Part shown: in pieces, positions 1 through 4,863 of the stretch
How the letters are laid out: each line of letters begins with the position of its first letter
How positions within the stretch are numbered: position 1 is the first letter of the stretch
NCBI GenBank assembly: GCA_947581665.1
Contig: CANPVI010000078.1
Span: forward strand, 1 to 7,156
DNA length: 7,156 nucleotides
From: an uncultured Atopobiaceae bacterium
GTDB taxonomy: Bacteria; Actinomycetota; Coriobacteriia; Coriobacteriales; Atopobiaceae
Direction of reading: 5' to 3'
Made by a program: the position numbers and the translations under genes
Notes under the pieces: model-generated
The model's input: the letters and a program-made list of their open reading frames with translations, nothing else
Told to the model about the DNA's origin: nothing
Database searches by the model: none

Positions 1-464
1 TCGATGCCCAGCGCTACGCCGACGAGCAGGGCCTCGACCTCGTGGAGATCGCGCCCAACGCAAACCCCCCGGTCTGCCGCGTGATGGATTATGGAAAGTA
101 CCGTTACGAGCAGGCCATCAAGGACAAGCAGGCTCGCAAGCGCCAGACGCGCGTCGAGGTCAAGGAAATGAAGTTCCGGCCGAAGATCGACGTGGGCGAC
201 TACGAGACGAAGAAGGGCCACGTCCTGCGTTTCCTCAAGAAGGGCGCGCGCGTGAAGGTGACCATCATGTTCCGCGGTCGCGAGATGGCGCACCCCGACC
301 AGGGCCTGGCCGTGCTCGAACGCCTGCAAGAGGACCTCAAGCCCTACGCCACCGTCGAGCAGGCGCCGAAGATGGAGGGACGCAACATGCACATGCTGCT
401 CTCTCCCATCAAGGGCGCGTTCGACAAGAAGGACGACGTGGACGCTGAGCCCGCGGGCGCCTAG
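1..464 (+). CDS. infC: Translation initiation factor IF-3, 3' part
   Basis: The gene enters from the left edge with its first complete codon at 3; 153 residues are visible, ending at TAG 462-464. IF-3 binds the 30S subunit, prevents premature 50S joining and checks start-codon and initiator-tRNA pairing in the cytoplasm. The visible part begins at the end of the N-terminal domain (LDLVEIAPNANPPVCRVMDY), continues through the lysine/arginine-rich linker helix (YGKYRYEQAIKDKQARKR) and contains the whole C-terminal domain, with the typical KEMKFRPKI, DYETKKGHVLRFL, VKVTIMFRGREM and MLLSPI segments. IF-3 is usually about 170-200 residues, so only the first few dozen are missing. The tail is short and acidic (DKKDDVDAEPAGA). 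It is followed by rpmI and rplT in the conserved order, most likely in one transcript. Known IF-3 genes often use a rare start codon, but this start is outside the window. Confidence 0.97.
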   Translation, partial: DAQRYADEQGLDLVEIAPNANPPVCRVMDYGKYRYEQAIKDKQARKRQTRVEVKEMKFRPKIDVGDYETKKGHVLRFLKKGARVKVTIMFRGREMAHPDQGLAVLERLQEDLKPYATVEQAPKMEGRNMHMLLSPIKGAFDKKDDVDAEPAGA

Positions 465-473
465 GAAACCGCG

Positions 474-511
474 TAATTGGCAATTAGGAGAACGTCCGAG
501 AGAACGTCCGA
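474..511 (+). repeat. Small inverted repeat plus 12-bp tandem duplication before rpmI
   Basis: The infC-rpmI gap holds an AT-rich inverted repeat, TAATTG at 474-479 and CAATTA at 481-486. It is followed by two perfect tandem copies of GAGAACGTCCGA at 488-499 and 500-511. The rpmI ribosome site (GGGAG, 523-527) follows after 11 bases. In some bacteria L20 controls this operon through RNA structures near infC or rpmI; I do not see a recognisable L20 site here. The duplication may be only a replication-slippage scar. Confidence 0.55.
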
Positions 512-532
512 AAACAGGAAAAGGGAGACGAT

Positions 533-724
533 ATGCCAAAGATGAAATCCCACCGCGGCACCGCGAAGCGATTCCGTCGCACGGGCACCGGAAAGATCAT
601 GCACGCGCACGCCTTCAAGAGCCACATCCTCACCAAGAAGTCGCCCAAGCGCATTCGCAATTTCCGCAAGGAGACCGAGGTCTCCAAAGCCGACGCCAAG
701 AACGTCAACGCAAGGCTCGGCTAG
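533..724 (+). CDS. rpmI: 50S ribosomal protein bL35
   Basis: This complete 63-residue gene encodes a small, very basic protein of the large ribosomal subunit that binds 23S rRNA. It begins with the family signature MPKMKSHRGTAKRFR and continues with TGTGKI, then a lysine/arginine-rich body (HILTKKSPKRIRNFRK), and ends in a short tail. Length matches the usual 63-67 residues. The ATG at 533 is preceded by GGGAG at 523-527, a suitable Shine-Dalgarno site. It lies 68 bases after infC and 45 bases before rplT, the widespread infC-rpmI-rplT order, so cotranscription is expected. Confidence 0.98.
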   Translation: MPKMKSHRGTAKRFRRTGTGKIMHAHAFKSHILTKKSPKRIRNFRKETEVSKADAKNVNARLG

Positions 725-769
725 AGGCGCGACGTTTACTTACATTCACATTAAAAGGAGTTGAGGATC

Positions 770-1144
770 ATGGCACGTGTTAAGCGCAGCGTAAATGCGA
801 GGAAGAAGCGTCGCGCCACGTTCGAGCGCGCGAAAGGCTACTACGGCGCGCGGTCGCGCACCTACCGTTCGGCCAAGGAGCAGGTGCAGCACTCGCTGCA
901 GTACCAGTACCGCGATCGCCGCAACAAGAAGCGCGAGTTCCGCCGCCTGTGGATCCAGCGCATCAACGCCGGCTGCCGCGAGAACGGGCTCAGCTACTCG
1001 AACTTCATGCACGGGTTGAAGCTCGCGGGCGTCGAGCTCGACCGCAAGGTGCTCGCGGAGATCGCCTACGACGACGCCACCGCGTTCGCCGCCCTCTGCG
1101 ACGTGGCCAAGAAGGCCCTGGAGGAAGGCGAGCAGGCAGCGTAA
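770..1144 (+). CDS. rplT: 50S ribosomal protein bL20
   Basis: This complete 124-residue gene encodes an early-assembly protein of the 50S subunit that binds 23S rRNA; in several bacteria it also represses its own operon. The sequence starts MARVKRSVNARKKRRATFERAKGYYGARS in family style (residues 1-29) and continues with the long basic helix (YRDRRNKKREFRRLWIQRIN) and the globular C-terminal part (GLSYSNFMHGLKLAGVELDRKVLAEIA). The ATG at 770 is chosen over in-frame TTG 761 because MARVK is the conserved beginning. AAGGAG at 755-760 sits nine bases upstream of it. The C-terminal tail is acidic (KKALEEGEQAA), a few residues beyond the core. The gene is the last of the ribosomal cluster and is followed by a terminator at 1176-1212. 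Confidence 0.98.
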   Translation: MARVKRSVNARKKRRATFERAKGYYGARSRTYRSAKEQVQHSLQYQYRDRRNKKREFRRLWIQRINAGCRENGLSYSNFMHGLKLAGVELDRKVLAEIAYDDATAFAALCDVAKKALEEGEQAA

Positions 1145-1175
1145 CGGGTCGCGCCCCGCTCATTTTTCCCGGAAC

Positions 1176-1212
1176 CGCCGCATGTCGCCTTCGGGCGCAT
1201 GCGGCGTTTTTT
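1176..1212 (+). terminator. Intrinsic terminator of the infC-rpmI-rplT operon
   Basis: The outer stem CGCCGCATG (1176-1184) pairs with CATGCGGCG (1198-1206). The inner stem CGCC/GGCG (1186-1189, 1194-1197) closes a stable TTCG tetraloop (1190-1193), with a single bulged T at 1185. Six T residues follow at 1207-1212. It starts 32 bases after the rplT stop codon. This is a textbook rho-independent terminator on the plus strand. Confidence 0.95.
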
Positions 1213-1283
1213 GCGCGGCGATGCGTGCTCCCTCGGGCTTTACATAACGTCACAGAATTACACGCCCTCGCGGCAGGAGAGCA

Positions 1284-1454
1284 CAGAAACTCCCCGCCTT
1301 GTGCCATCGGGTGGCATGGGACAAGGAGTTTCTGTCGTCAATCTTGCCTGAATCTGGCGTGAGGGCAGGAGTTTCTGACATTTCTTGGCACGAGGCCCGG
1401 ATTTTCTGCGTTTTCGGCCCCCTGAATCCAAAACCGAGACAGAAACTCCTGCCC
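1284..1454. repeat. Four copies of a GGAGTTTCTG motif in inverted pairs
   Basis: The 10-bp motif occurs four times without a mismatch: CAGAAACTCC at 1284-1293 and 1440-1449, and its complement GGAGTTTCTG at 1325-1334 and 1368-1377. The last pair extends to 15 bp: GGGCAGGAGTTTCTG at 1363-1377 and CAGAAACTCCTGCCC at 1440-1454. The first pair also has partly complementary interiors (CCTTGTGCCAT against ATGGGACAAGG). No protein gene is convincing in 1213-1500. The arrangement could be a small intergenic repeat family, a folded RNA, or binding sites. I do not recognise the family. Confidence 0.7.
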
Positions 1455-1500
1455 GCGCGGCAAGGAGGGGGCTTGCGATCGCGCTACCGCGCACTGCAAA

Positions 1501-1522
1501 GGGGGACCCGCGAGGGTCCCCC
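1501..1522. terminator. Perfect 9-bp hairpin with GCGA loop
   Basis: GGGGGACCC (1501-1509) pairs perfectly with GGGTCCCCC (1514-1522) across the loop GCGA on the plus strand. On the minus strand the stem is followed by TTT, so it could act as a modest intrinsic terminator for minus-strand transcription, such as an RNA made from about 1800 downward. On the plus strand GAATG follows, so termination in that direction is unlikely. The structure is certain from sequence; the terminator role is inferred. Confidence 0.4.
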
Positions 1523-1529
1523 GAATGCG

Positions 1530-1790
1530 CGAGAATGCCGCCCTCGCTGGAACCCTTAGTGACCCCACCTTATAAGGTGGGTGTCCTGCCCGCGTTTTCC
1601 AGCTTCCACAGCAACGGTGGATACCTGTACGACGCGTGTCGCGGATTCCCTAAGTATTCGTGACGGGCCACCCAGTTTGTCCGCGGGGCGAGCATTCGCC
1701 TGATACGGTACCCGTCCCTCGGCCCGAGGTCGAGGAGATATTGAAGTTTCCCGATGGGATGTTCGCCAACGGTAGGAACTCCGGCAGTCA
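1530..1790. ncRNA. Candidate structured RNA or long structured leader, unrecognised
   Basis: This stretch has no ORF with host-like codon use and is visibly less GC-rich than its neighbours. It contains consecutive hairpins: GACCCCACC/GGTGGG-T-GTC (1561-1569, 1576-1585); CCGCG/CGCGG (1590-1594, 1640-1644) enclosing CAG/CTG and TCCAC/GTGGA (1605-1609, 1617-1621); GACGGG/CCCGTC (1662-1667, 1711-1716) enclosing GGCGA/TCGCC (1687-1691, 1696-1700); CCTC/GAGG within 1717-1729; and TCCC/GGGA (1749-1752, 1756-1759). TGCCG (1536-1540) and CGGCA (1782-1786) could close the whole. Strand is undecided. The minus strand gains some support from the TTT-flanked hairpin at 1501-1522 and a TATATC box near 1802-1807; the plus strand would make it a leader of the gene at 1976. 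tmRNA, RNase P and SRP signatures are absent. A 6S-like RNA is possible but unproven. Confidence 0.4.
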
Positions 1791-1845
1791 AAGGCAAAAA
1801 GATATACCAACTTAGGCTCAATCATTCCGCCATGCGAAGGTTTTC

Positions 1846-1866
1846 TCGGTGCGATGACCGCACCGA
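1846..1866. other. 8-bp hairpin upstream of the glycosyltransferase gene
   Basis: TCGGTGCG (1846-1853) pairs perfectly with CGCACCGA (1859-1866) around ATGAC. Outside the stem, TTTT lies on the left (1841-1844) and AAAG on the right, so the stem can extend past one mismatch. Neither strand has a T-run after the stem, which argues against a simple terminator. It lies 110 bases before the start codon at 1976 and may be part of that gene's leader or an operator. A -10-like TAGAAT is seen at 1924-1929 but lacks a good -35 partner. Confidence 0.4.
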
Positions 1867-1975
1867 AAAGACGTCCCCGCGGCATAAATCTGGGGTGGCT
1901 GAGCCCGGGCCGGCAAAAGGCTCTAGAATCACGCCAGTTACCAGCCGCAAGCCAGGCGAGGGGAGGTGGAGCGCC

Positions 1976-3208
1976 ATGTCGTGGGTTCCCAACGTCGCGC
2001 TCTTCCTCACGGCGCTCGTGGTGACGCTTTTGCTCGTGCCGCCGGTGCGGCGCCTCGCCATCCGCCTCGGCTCGGTCGATTACCCCGGCGGACGCCGCGT
2101 GAACACCGTGCCCGTGCCGCGCATGGGCGGCCTCGCCGTGGTGCTCGCGCTCGCCGTGGCCGCGGGCGTGCAGTGGCTCGGCACCACCTACCTCGAGTGG
2201 CCTGTCGTAGTGCTGCCGGCGCCCGGCCTCAGCGTGAACTACTGGCTGCTCGCGGTGTCGGTGCTCATCATCTTCCTCACCGGCTTCCTCGACGACCTCG
2301 TCTCGCTGAGGCCGATCCCCAAGCTCATCGGCCAGATCGCGGCGAGCACGGTGGCGGCGGCCTCGGGCCTCATCGTGGGCGACATCGTGAACCCCTTCGT
2401 GGGTGGTACGGTGTCCATCGGCTGGCTTGCGTACCCGGTCACGGTGATCTACCTCGTGGCGTTCGCGAACGCGATCAACCTCGTGGATGGCCTCGACGGC
2501 CTCGCCTCCGGGCTCACGGCGATCGTGGGCCTCTCGATGTTCATCATCGCCACGAACGAGGGGCGCCTCGACGCGGCGGCGCTCGCCATCGCGCTCACCG
2601 GCGCGTGCATCGGCTTTCTGCGCTACAACTTCAGCCCCGCCGTCATCTTCCTCGGCGATTCCGGGGCCCTCACGCTTGGGTTCGTGCTCGGCTGCATCTC
2701 GCTGCTCTCCGTGACGCGCGTCGCGGGCGTCACGATGCTGCTCCTGCCGATCATGCTCGCGGGCATCCCGATCCTGGATACGTTCTCCGCGATCGTGCGG
2801 CGCCGGCGCGCCCACGTGAGCGTGGGGCAGGCGGACACCGGCCATATCCACCACCGGCTCGTGCGCGAGGGCTACGACCCGCGCCAGGCCGTCATTCTCA
2901 TCTACCTTTGGACCGCGGTGCTCTGCATCGGCGCGATCGTGATGACGAGGATCGATTCGTGGTTCGACACCACCTTCGAGCGCACCCTGCTGAAGGTGTG
3001 CATCTTCCTCTTCCTGCTTGTGTTTTCGCTGGTATTTGCCATGCGGCTCAAGCTCTTCACGCCGGTGCTCCTGCACCATTGGGATCCTCGCCGCGAGCGC
3101 GACGTGCTCATCACGCCGGACGATCCGCGCTTCGTGGAGGAAGCCGAGCGCCAAAACCTCCCCGACGCCGAGCTCGAGGGCGAGCGCGAGGCCTCCCGCG
3201 ACGCGTAA
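1976..3208 (+). CDS. Polyprenyl-phosphate N-acetylhexosamine-1-phosphate transferase (WecA/TagO/MraY family)
   Basis: This complete 410-residue integral membrane enzyme probably transfers a sugar-1-phosphate (usually GlcNAc-1-P) from a UDP-sugar to undecaprenyl phosphate, the first step of teichoic acid-like or other surface glycans. Seen: DYPGGRRVN (35-43), VPRMGGLA (47-54), the Mg-binding DD in GFLDD (106-107), NAINLVDGLDGLASG (165-179), FLGDSG (225-230), PILD (265-268) and the C-terminal HIHHRL (290-295). This last motif, after RRRR and a small loop, is the mark of the WecA/TagO branch over true MraY. Many hydrophobic segments alternate between these loops. An acidic soluble tail (about 365-410) makes it longer than many relatives (about 350). 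Start: ATG 1976 follows GGGAGG (1961-1966); an in-frame ATG at 1754 would add non-membrane sequence with unusual codons. The exact sugar cannot be read from sequence, so no symbol is given. Confidence 0.93.
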   Translation: MSWVPNVALFLTALVVTLLLVPPVRRLAIRLGSVDYPGGRRVNTVPVPRMGGLAVVLALAVAAGVQWLGTTYLEWPVVVLPAPGLSVNYWLLAVSVLIIFLTGFLDDLVSLRPIPKLIGQIAASTVAAASGLIVGDIVNPFVGGTVSIGWLAYPVTVIYLVAFANAINLVDGLDGLASGLTAIVGLSMFIIATNEGRLDAAALAIALTGACIGFLRYNFSPAVIFLGDSGALTLGFVLGCISLLSVTRVAGVTMLLLPIMLAGIPILDTFSAIVRRRRAHVSVGQADTGHIHHRLVREGYDPRQAVILIYLWTAVLCIGAIVMTRIDSWFDTTFERTLLKVCIFLFLLVFSLVFAMRLKLFTPVLLHHWDPRRERDVLITPDDPRFVEEAERQNLPDAELEGEREASRDA

Positions 3209-3250
3209 CGCCCCGGCGCGCCCCGGTGGGCCCTACATCAAGGAGCTCTT

Positions 3251-3799
3251 ATGATATTTAATAATGAAAACCCTCGGCACGGACACGGCGCCCGGAAGGT
3301 GGTGCTTCGCGCACTCGTGGTGGCGCTTGCCATTGTCGCGACGGTCTGCCTCGGCCTCCAAGTGTCGGCTCACGCCGAGGAAGCGGAGACCATTTCCATT
3401 TATCGCGTATATAACAAGTGGACCGGAGAGCATATCTTCACCACTGACATGCATGAATACGATACGCTCTCGGAGGCCGGTTGGACGGAGGAGGGCATCG
3501 CCTGGGAGGCGCCCCAGAAGACTGATTCGCCGGTGTATCGCCTGTACAACCCGTCGAGCGGCGACCATCTCTTCACCGCCCTCTACCGCGAGTATCTCTA
3601 TGACAGCGAGGTCCTTGGCTGGGAGCGCGAGGGCATCGCCTTCTACTCAGCCGACCGAGGAGCGACCCCCGTCTATCGTTTGCATAATCCTTTCGAAGAG
3701 CGTGGCACGCACCACTACACCACGGACAAAGCCGAATACGACGCGCTCGGCGAAGCCGGCTGGACCCAAGAGGACATCGCCTGGTTCGCCCTCTATTGA
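3251..3799 (+). CDS. Secreted protein with three DUF5648-like repeats
   Basis: This 182-residue protein begins with a Sec signal peptide: a basic start (HGHGARK), a hydrophobic core (VVLRALVVALAIVATVCLGL) and a probable cut after AHA at 42. The mature part is almost entirely three repeats of about 45 residues starting IYRVYN (50), VYRLYN (95) and VYRLHN (141). Each follows the pattern YRxYN-G-H-F/YTT-EY-L-GW-EGIAW, which I recognise as DUF5648-like. The domain is common in secreted proteins of gut actinobacteria and Firmicutes, and its function is not established. Conserved histidine and aromatic residues in each repeat suggest a compact binding fold; carbohydrate or wall binding is only a guess. 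No LPXTG or lipobox is seen, so it may be released. ATG 3251 is five bases after AAGGAG (3240-3245). The gene lies 42 bases after the glycosyltransferase gene, so cotranscription is possible. Confidence 0.85.
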   Translation: MIFNNENPRHGHGARKVVLRALVVALAIVATVCLGLQVSAHAEEAETISIYRVYNKWTGEHIFTTDMHEYDTLSEAGWTEEGIAWEAPQKTDSPVYRLYNPSSGDHLFTALYREYLYDSEVLGWEREGIAFYSADRGATPVYRLHNPFEERGTHHYTTDKAEYDALGEAGWTQEDIAWFALY

Positions 3800-3802
3800 C
3801 TC

Positions 3803-3862
3803 TCCTTACGCCGCGCACCCACTTTTTCGGTGCATCGAAAAAGTGGGTGCGCGGCGTAAGGA
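3803..3862. terminator. 27-bp perfect inverted repeat between convergent genes
   Basis: Positions 3803-3829 are the exact complement of 3836-3862, with a six-base loop GTGCAT. The hairpin begins four bases after the stop codon of the DUF5648-like gene and ends eight bases before the 3' end of the minus-strand remnant. The arms contain CTTTTTCG/CGAAAAAG next to the loop and a GC-rich outer half. No T-run follows the full stem on either strand, so it is not a classical terminator. Its place between convergent genes still suggests a bidirectional terminator or 3'-end stabiliser. Its perfection suggests recent origin or selection. Confidence 0.65.
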
Positions 3863-3870
3863 ATTCGGAA

Positions 3871-4226
3871 TCAATTCAGACGCAGCGTAAACGGACCTAA
3901 CCAGTTGACGATGGTCCAGCCGGTGCCTTCGTGGGTCCAGCCGGCGACGGTGAGGCTGCCGAGAACGAAGCCGAGGCCGTTGCTGGCGTATCCATACCCA
4001 AACCCCATGAGGTAGGCCGAGAGGACCTCCTTGCCGGTCTCGTCAAAGAGCTGCCAAACACGTAGCCATGGGGCGCAGCGCTGTCGTCCGCCTCCATGCC
4101 GAACTCGACGTCAAAGCGATCGTCTTCGACGATGAAGGGATATTCCACGGGCGAACCGTCTTCGTTGGGCCAAGGCTCGCGGTGGTGCGGGTAGCCGATG
4201 AAACCGCGACGCCGCGCGGAAATCGA
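3871..4226 (-). pseudogene. Frameshifted remnant of an unrecognised gene
   Basis: Two adjacent minus-strand stretches look coding but are in different frames. The upstream part (about 4226-4062) reads GFIGYPHHREPWPNEDGSPV, then a stretch with IVEDDRFDVEFGMEADD, and reaches HGYVF. The downstream part (about 4061-3871) reads WQLFDETGKEVLSAYLMGFG and ends GWTIVNWLGPFTLRLN at a stop (3873-3871). Both use G/C-rich third positions like neighbouring genes. Joining them needs one base added near the TTT at about 4061-4063 (GYVF-WQLFDE), as if TTTT had become TTT. The upstream part has no ATG before GFIG, and the nearest plausible start (GTG 4148) is internal. It follows the membrane anchor of the 96-residue gene, and the downstream part is back in that gene's frame, so one longer coil-membrane-domain protein may have been broken twice. 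A sequencing or assembly error is the main alternative. I do not recognise the domain. Confidence 0.6.
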
Positions 4227-4227
4227 A

Positions 4228-4518
4228 TCAGAGGAAGAAGTAGAACAGCACGACGACGAAGATGACGATGCAGATGAGCAGGATGATCTTCTGGGGGAGC
4301 GGCATCTTGAGGTCGTCATCGGGCTCCATGCGCTGGCGGGCGGCCTCGATGCGCGCGTCCACGGCGGCGTCGTGTTCGGCCTGCGCCTGCTCCTCGCGGA
4401 GCTGCTCGAGCTCGGCACGCTCGCGTGCGGCGGCCTCTGCCTCCTCGCGCGCCGCCTTCTCGGCACGCAGCTGCTCGAGCTCCGCGCGTTCTTGGTCGCT
4501 CAGCGATTGATCTGCCAT
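4228..4518 (-). CDS. Coiled-coil protein with C-terminal membrane anchor
   Basis: This 96-residue protein begins MADQSLSDQERAELEQL. Residues 7-63 are a highly charged alanine/glutamate/arginine helix with leucines in heptad-like spacing, probably a coiled coil. It contains an internal duplication: RAELEQLR occurs at 11-18 and again at 34-41. After a short acidic linker (EPDDDLKMPLPQK) comes a single strongly hydrophobic segment, residues 78-96 (IILLICIVIFVVVLFYFFL), ending at the stop. The layout predicts a tail-anchored inner-membrane protein with a cytoplasmic helix. The ATG at 4518 has only a weak GGGGAA upstream. The gene lies 39 bases after the 68-residue gene, with a small hairpin between them. 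Partner and role are unknown. The frameshifted remnant directly downstream might once have been its C-terminal domain, in which case this ORF is itself a truncated product. Confidence 0.65.
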   Translation of the reverse strand: MADQSLSDQERAELEQLRAEKAAREEAEAAARERAELEQLREEQAQAEHDAAVDARIEAARQRMEPDDDLKMPLPQKIILLICIVIFVVVLFYFFL

Positions 4519-4530
4519 GGTTCCCCAAAC

Positions 4531-4550
4531 GCCCGAGTGGTTGCTCGGGC
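4531..4550 (-). other. 7-bp hairpin between two small minus-strand genes
   Basis: GCCCGAG (4531-4537) pairs with CTCGGGC (4544-4550) over a six-base loop. On the minus strand the stem is followed by GTTTGGGG, only a poor T-run. It lies 12 bases upstream of the start at 4518 and 7 bases beyond the stop of the gene ending at 4558. It could be a weak terminator, a processing site, or a structure that limits translation of the 96-residue gene. Confidence 0.4.
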
Positions 4551-4557
4551 CAGCATG

Positions 4558-4764
4558 CTACGCCTCTTCGGCCTCGATCTTCTTCTCGAGGGCGCGCTGC
4601 TTCTCCTTGGCCTCCCACTTGTCGAGCAGGCGCTCCTTCTCGGTCTTCGCCTCCTCGCGGCTGGCCTCGGCCGCCTCGGACTTCGCTTCCTCCTTGAGCG
4701 CCTCTTCGCGCTGGAGCTTCTCCTTCTCGCCCACGGGCAGGGGCTCGGGATCGTAGACCGCCAT
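4558..4764 (-). CDS. Small charged helical protein, unrecognised
   Basis: This 68-residue protein starts MAVYDPEPLPVGEKEKLQRE. From about residue 12 on it is almost only E, K, A, R, L, S and Q (for example EEAKSEAAEASREEAKTEKE), predicting one long charged helix or coiled coil. No signal peptide, membrane segment or cysteine is present. ATG 4764 is chosen over the in-frame ATG at 4785 because GAGGAGG lies about five bases before it, an excellent ribosome site. A -10-like TATAGA lies on the minus strand at 4838-4833, so it may have its own promoter. The gap to the radical SAM gene upstream is 99 bases. The similarly charged 96-residue protein follows, and the two may interact through their helices, but this is inference. 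Low sequence complexity makes homology by eye unsafe. Confidence 0.65.
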   Translation of the reverse strand: MAVYDPEPLPVGEKEKLQREEALKEEAKSEAAEASREEAKTEKERLLDKWEAKEKQRALEKKIEAEEA

Positions 4765-4863
4765 GATGGCCTCCTCGGATAGCAACGGATGCGCGATGCG
4801 CGCACGTGGGAGCGTGAGTGCCTCTCGAAGGCTCTATACCCGTTCGCGGCGGCCGAGGAGCCC

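Noticed and set aside
1530..1790. tmRNA, RNase P RNA or SRP RNA
   Set aside because: The characteristic conserved cores of these RNAs (for example GAGGAAAGTCC for RNase P or GGAAGGAAGCAGC for SRP) are absent on both strands.
1570..1821. 83-codon minus-strand frame in the structured region
   Set aside because: It needs a TTG start, has no clear ribosome site and uses codons unlike the neighbouring genes. The hairpin density fits non-coding RNA better, though a foreign small gene cannot be fully excluded.
1754..1975. N-terminal extension of the WecA/TagO-like protein
   Set aside because: ATG 1976 has a strong ribosome site and the first membrane segment begins directly after it. The extension has atypical codons and lies in the hairpin-rich leader.
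1556..3154. 532-codon open frame on the minus strand
   Set aside because: It is a mirror of the well-supported transferase gene. Its product is a low-complexity run of H, R, E and D typical of the reverse frame of GC-rich coding DNA.
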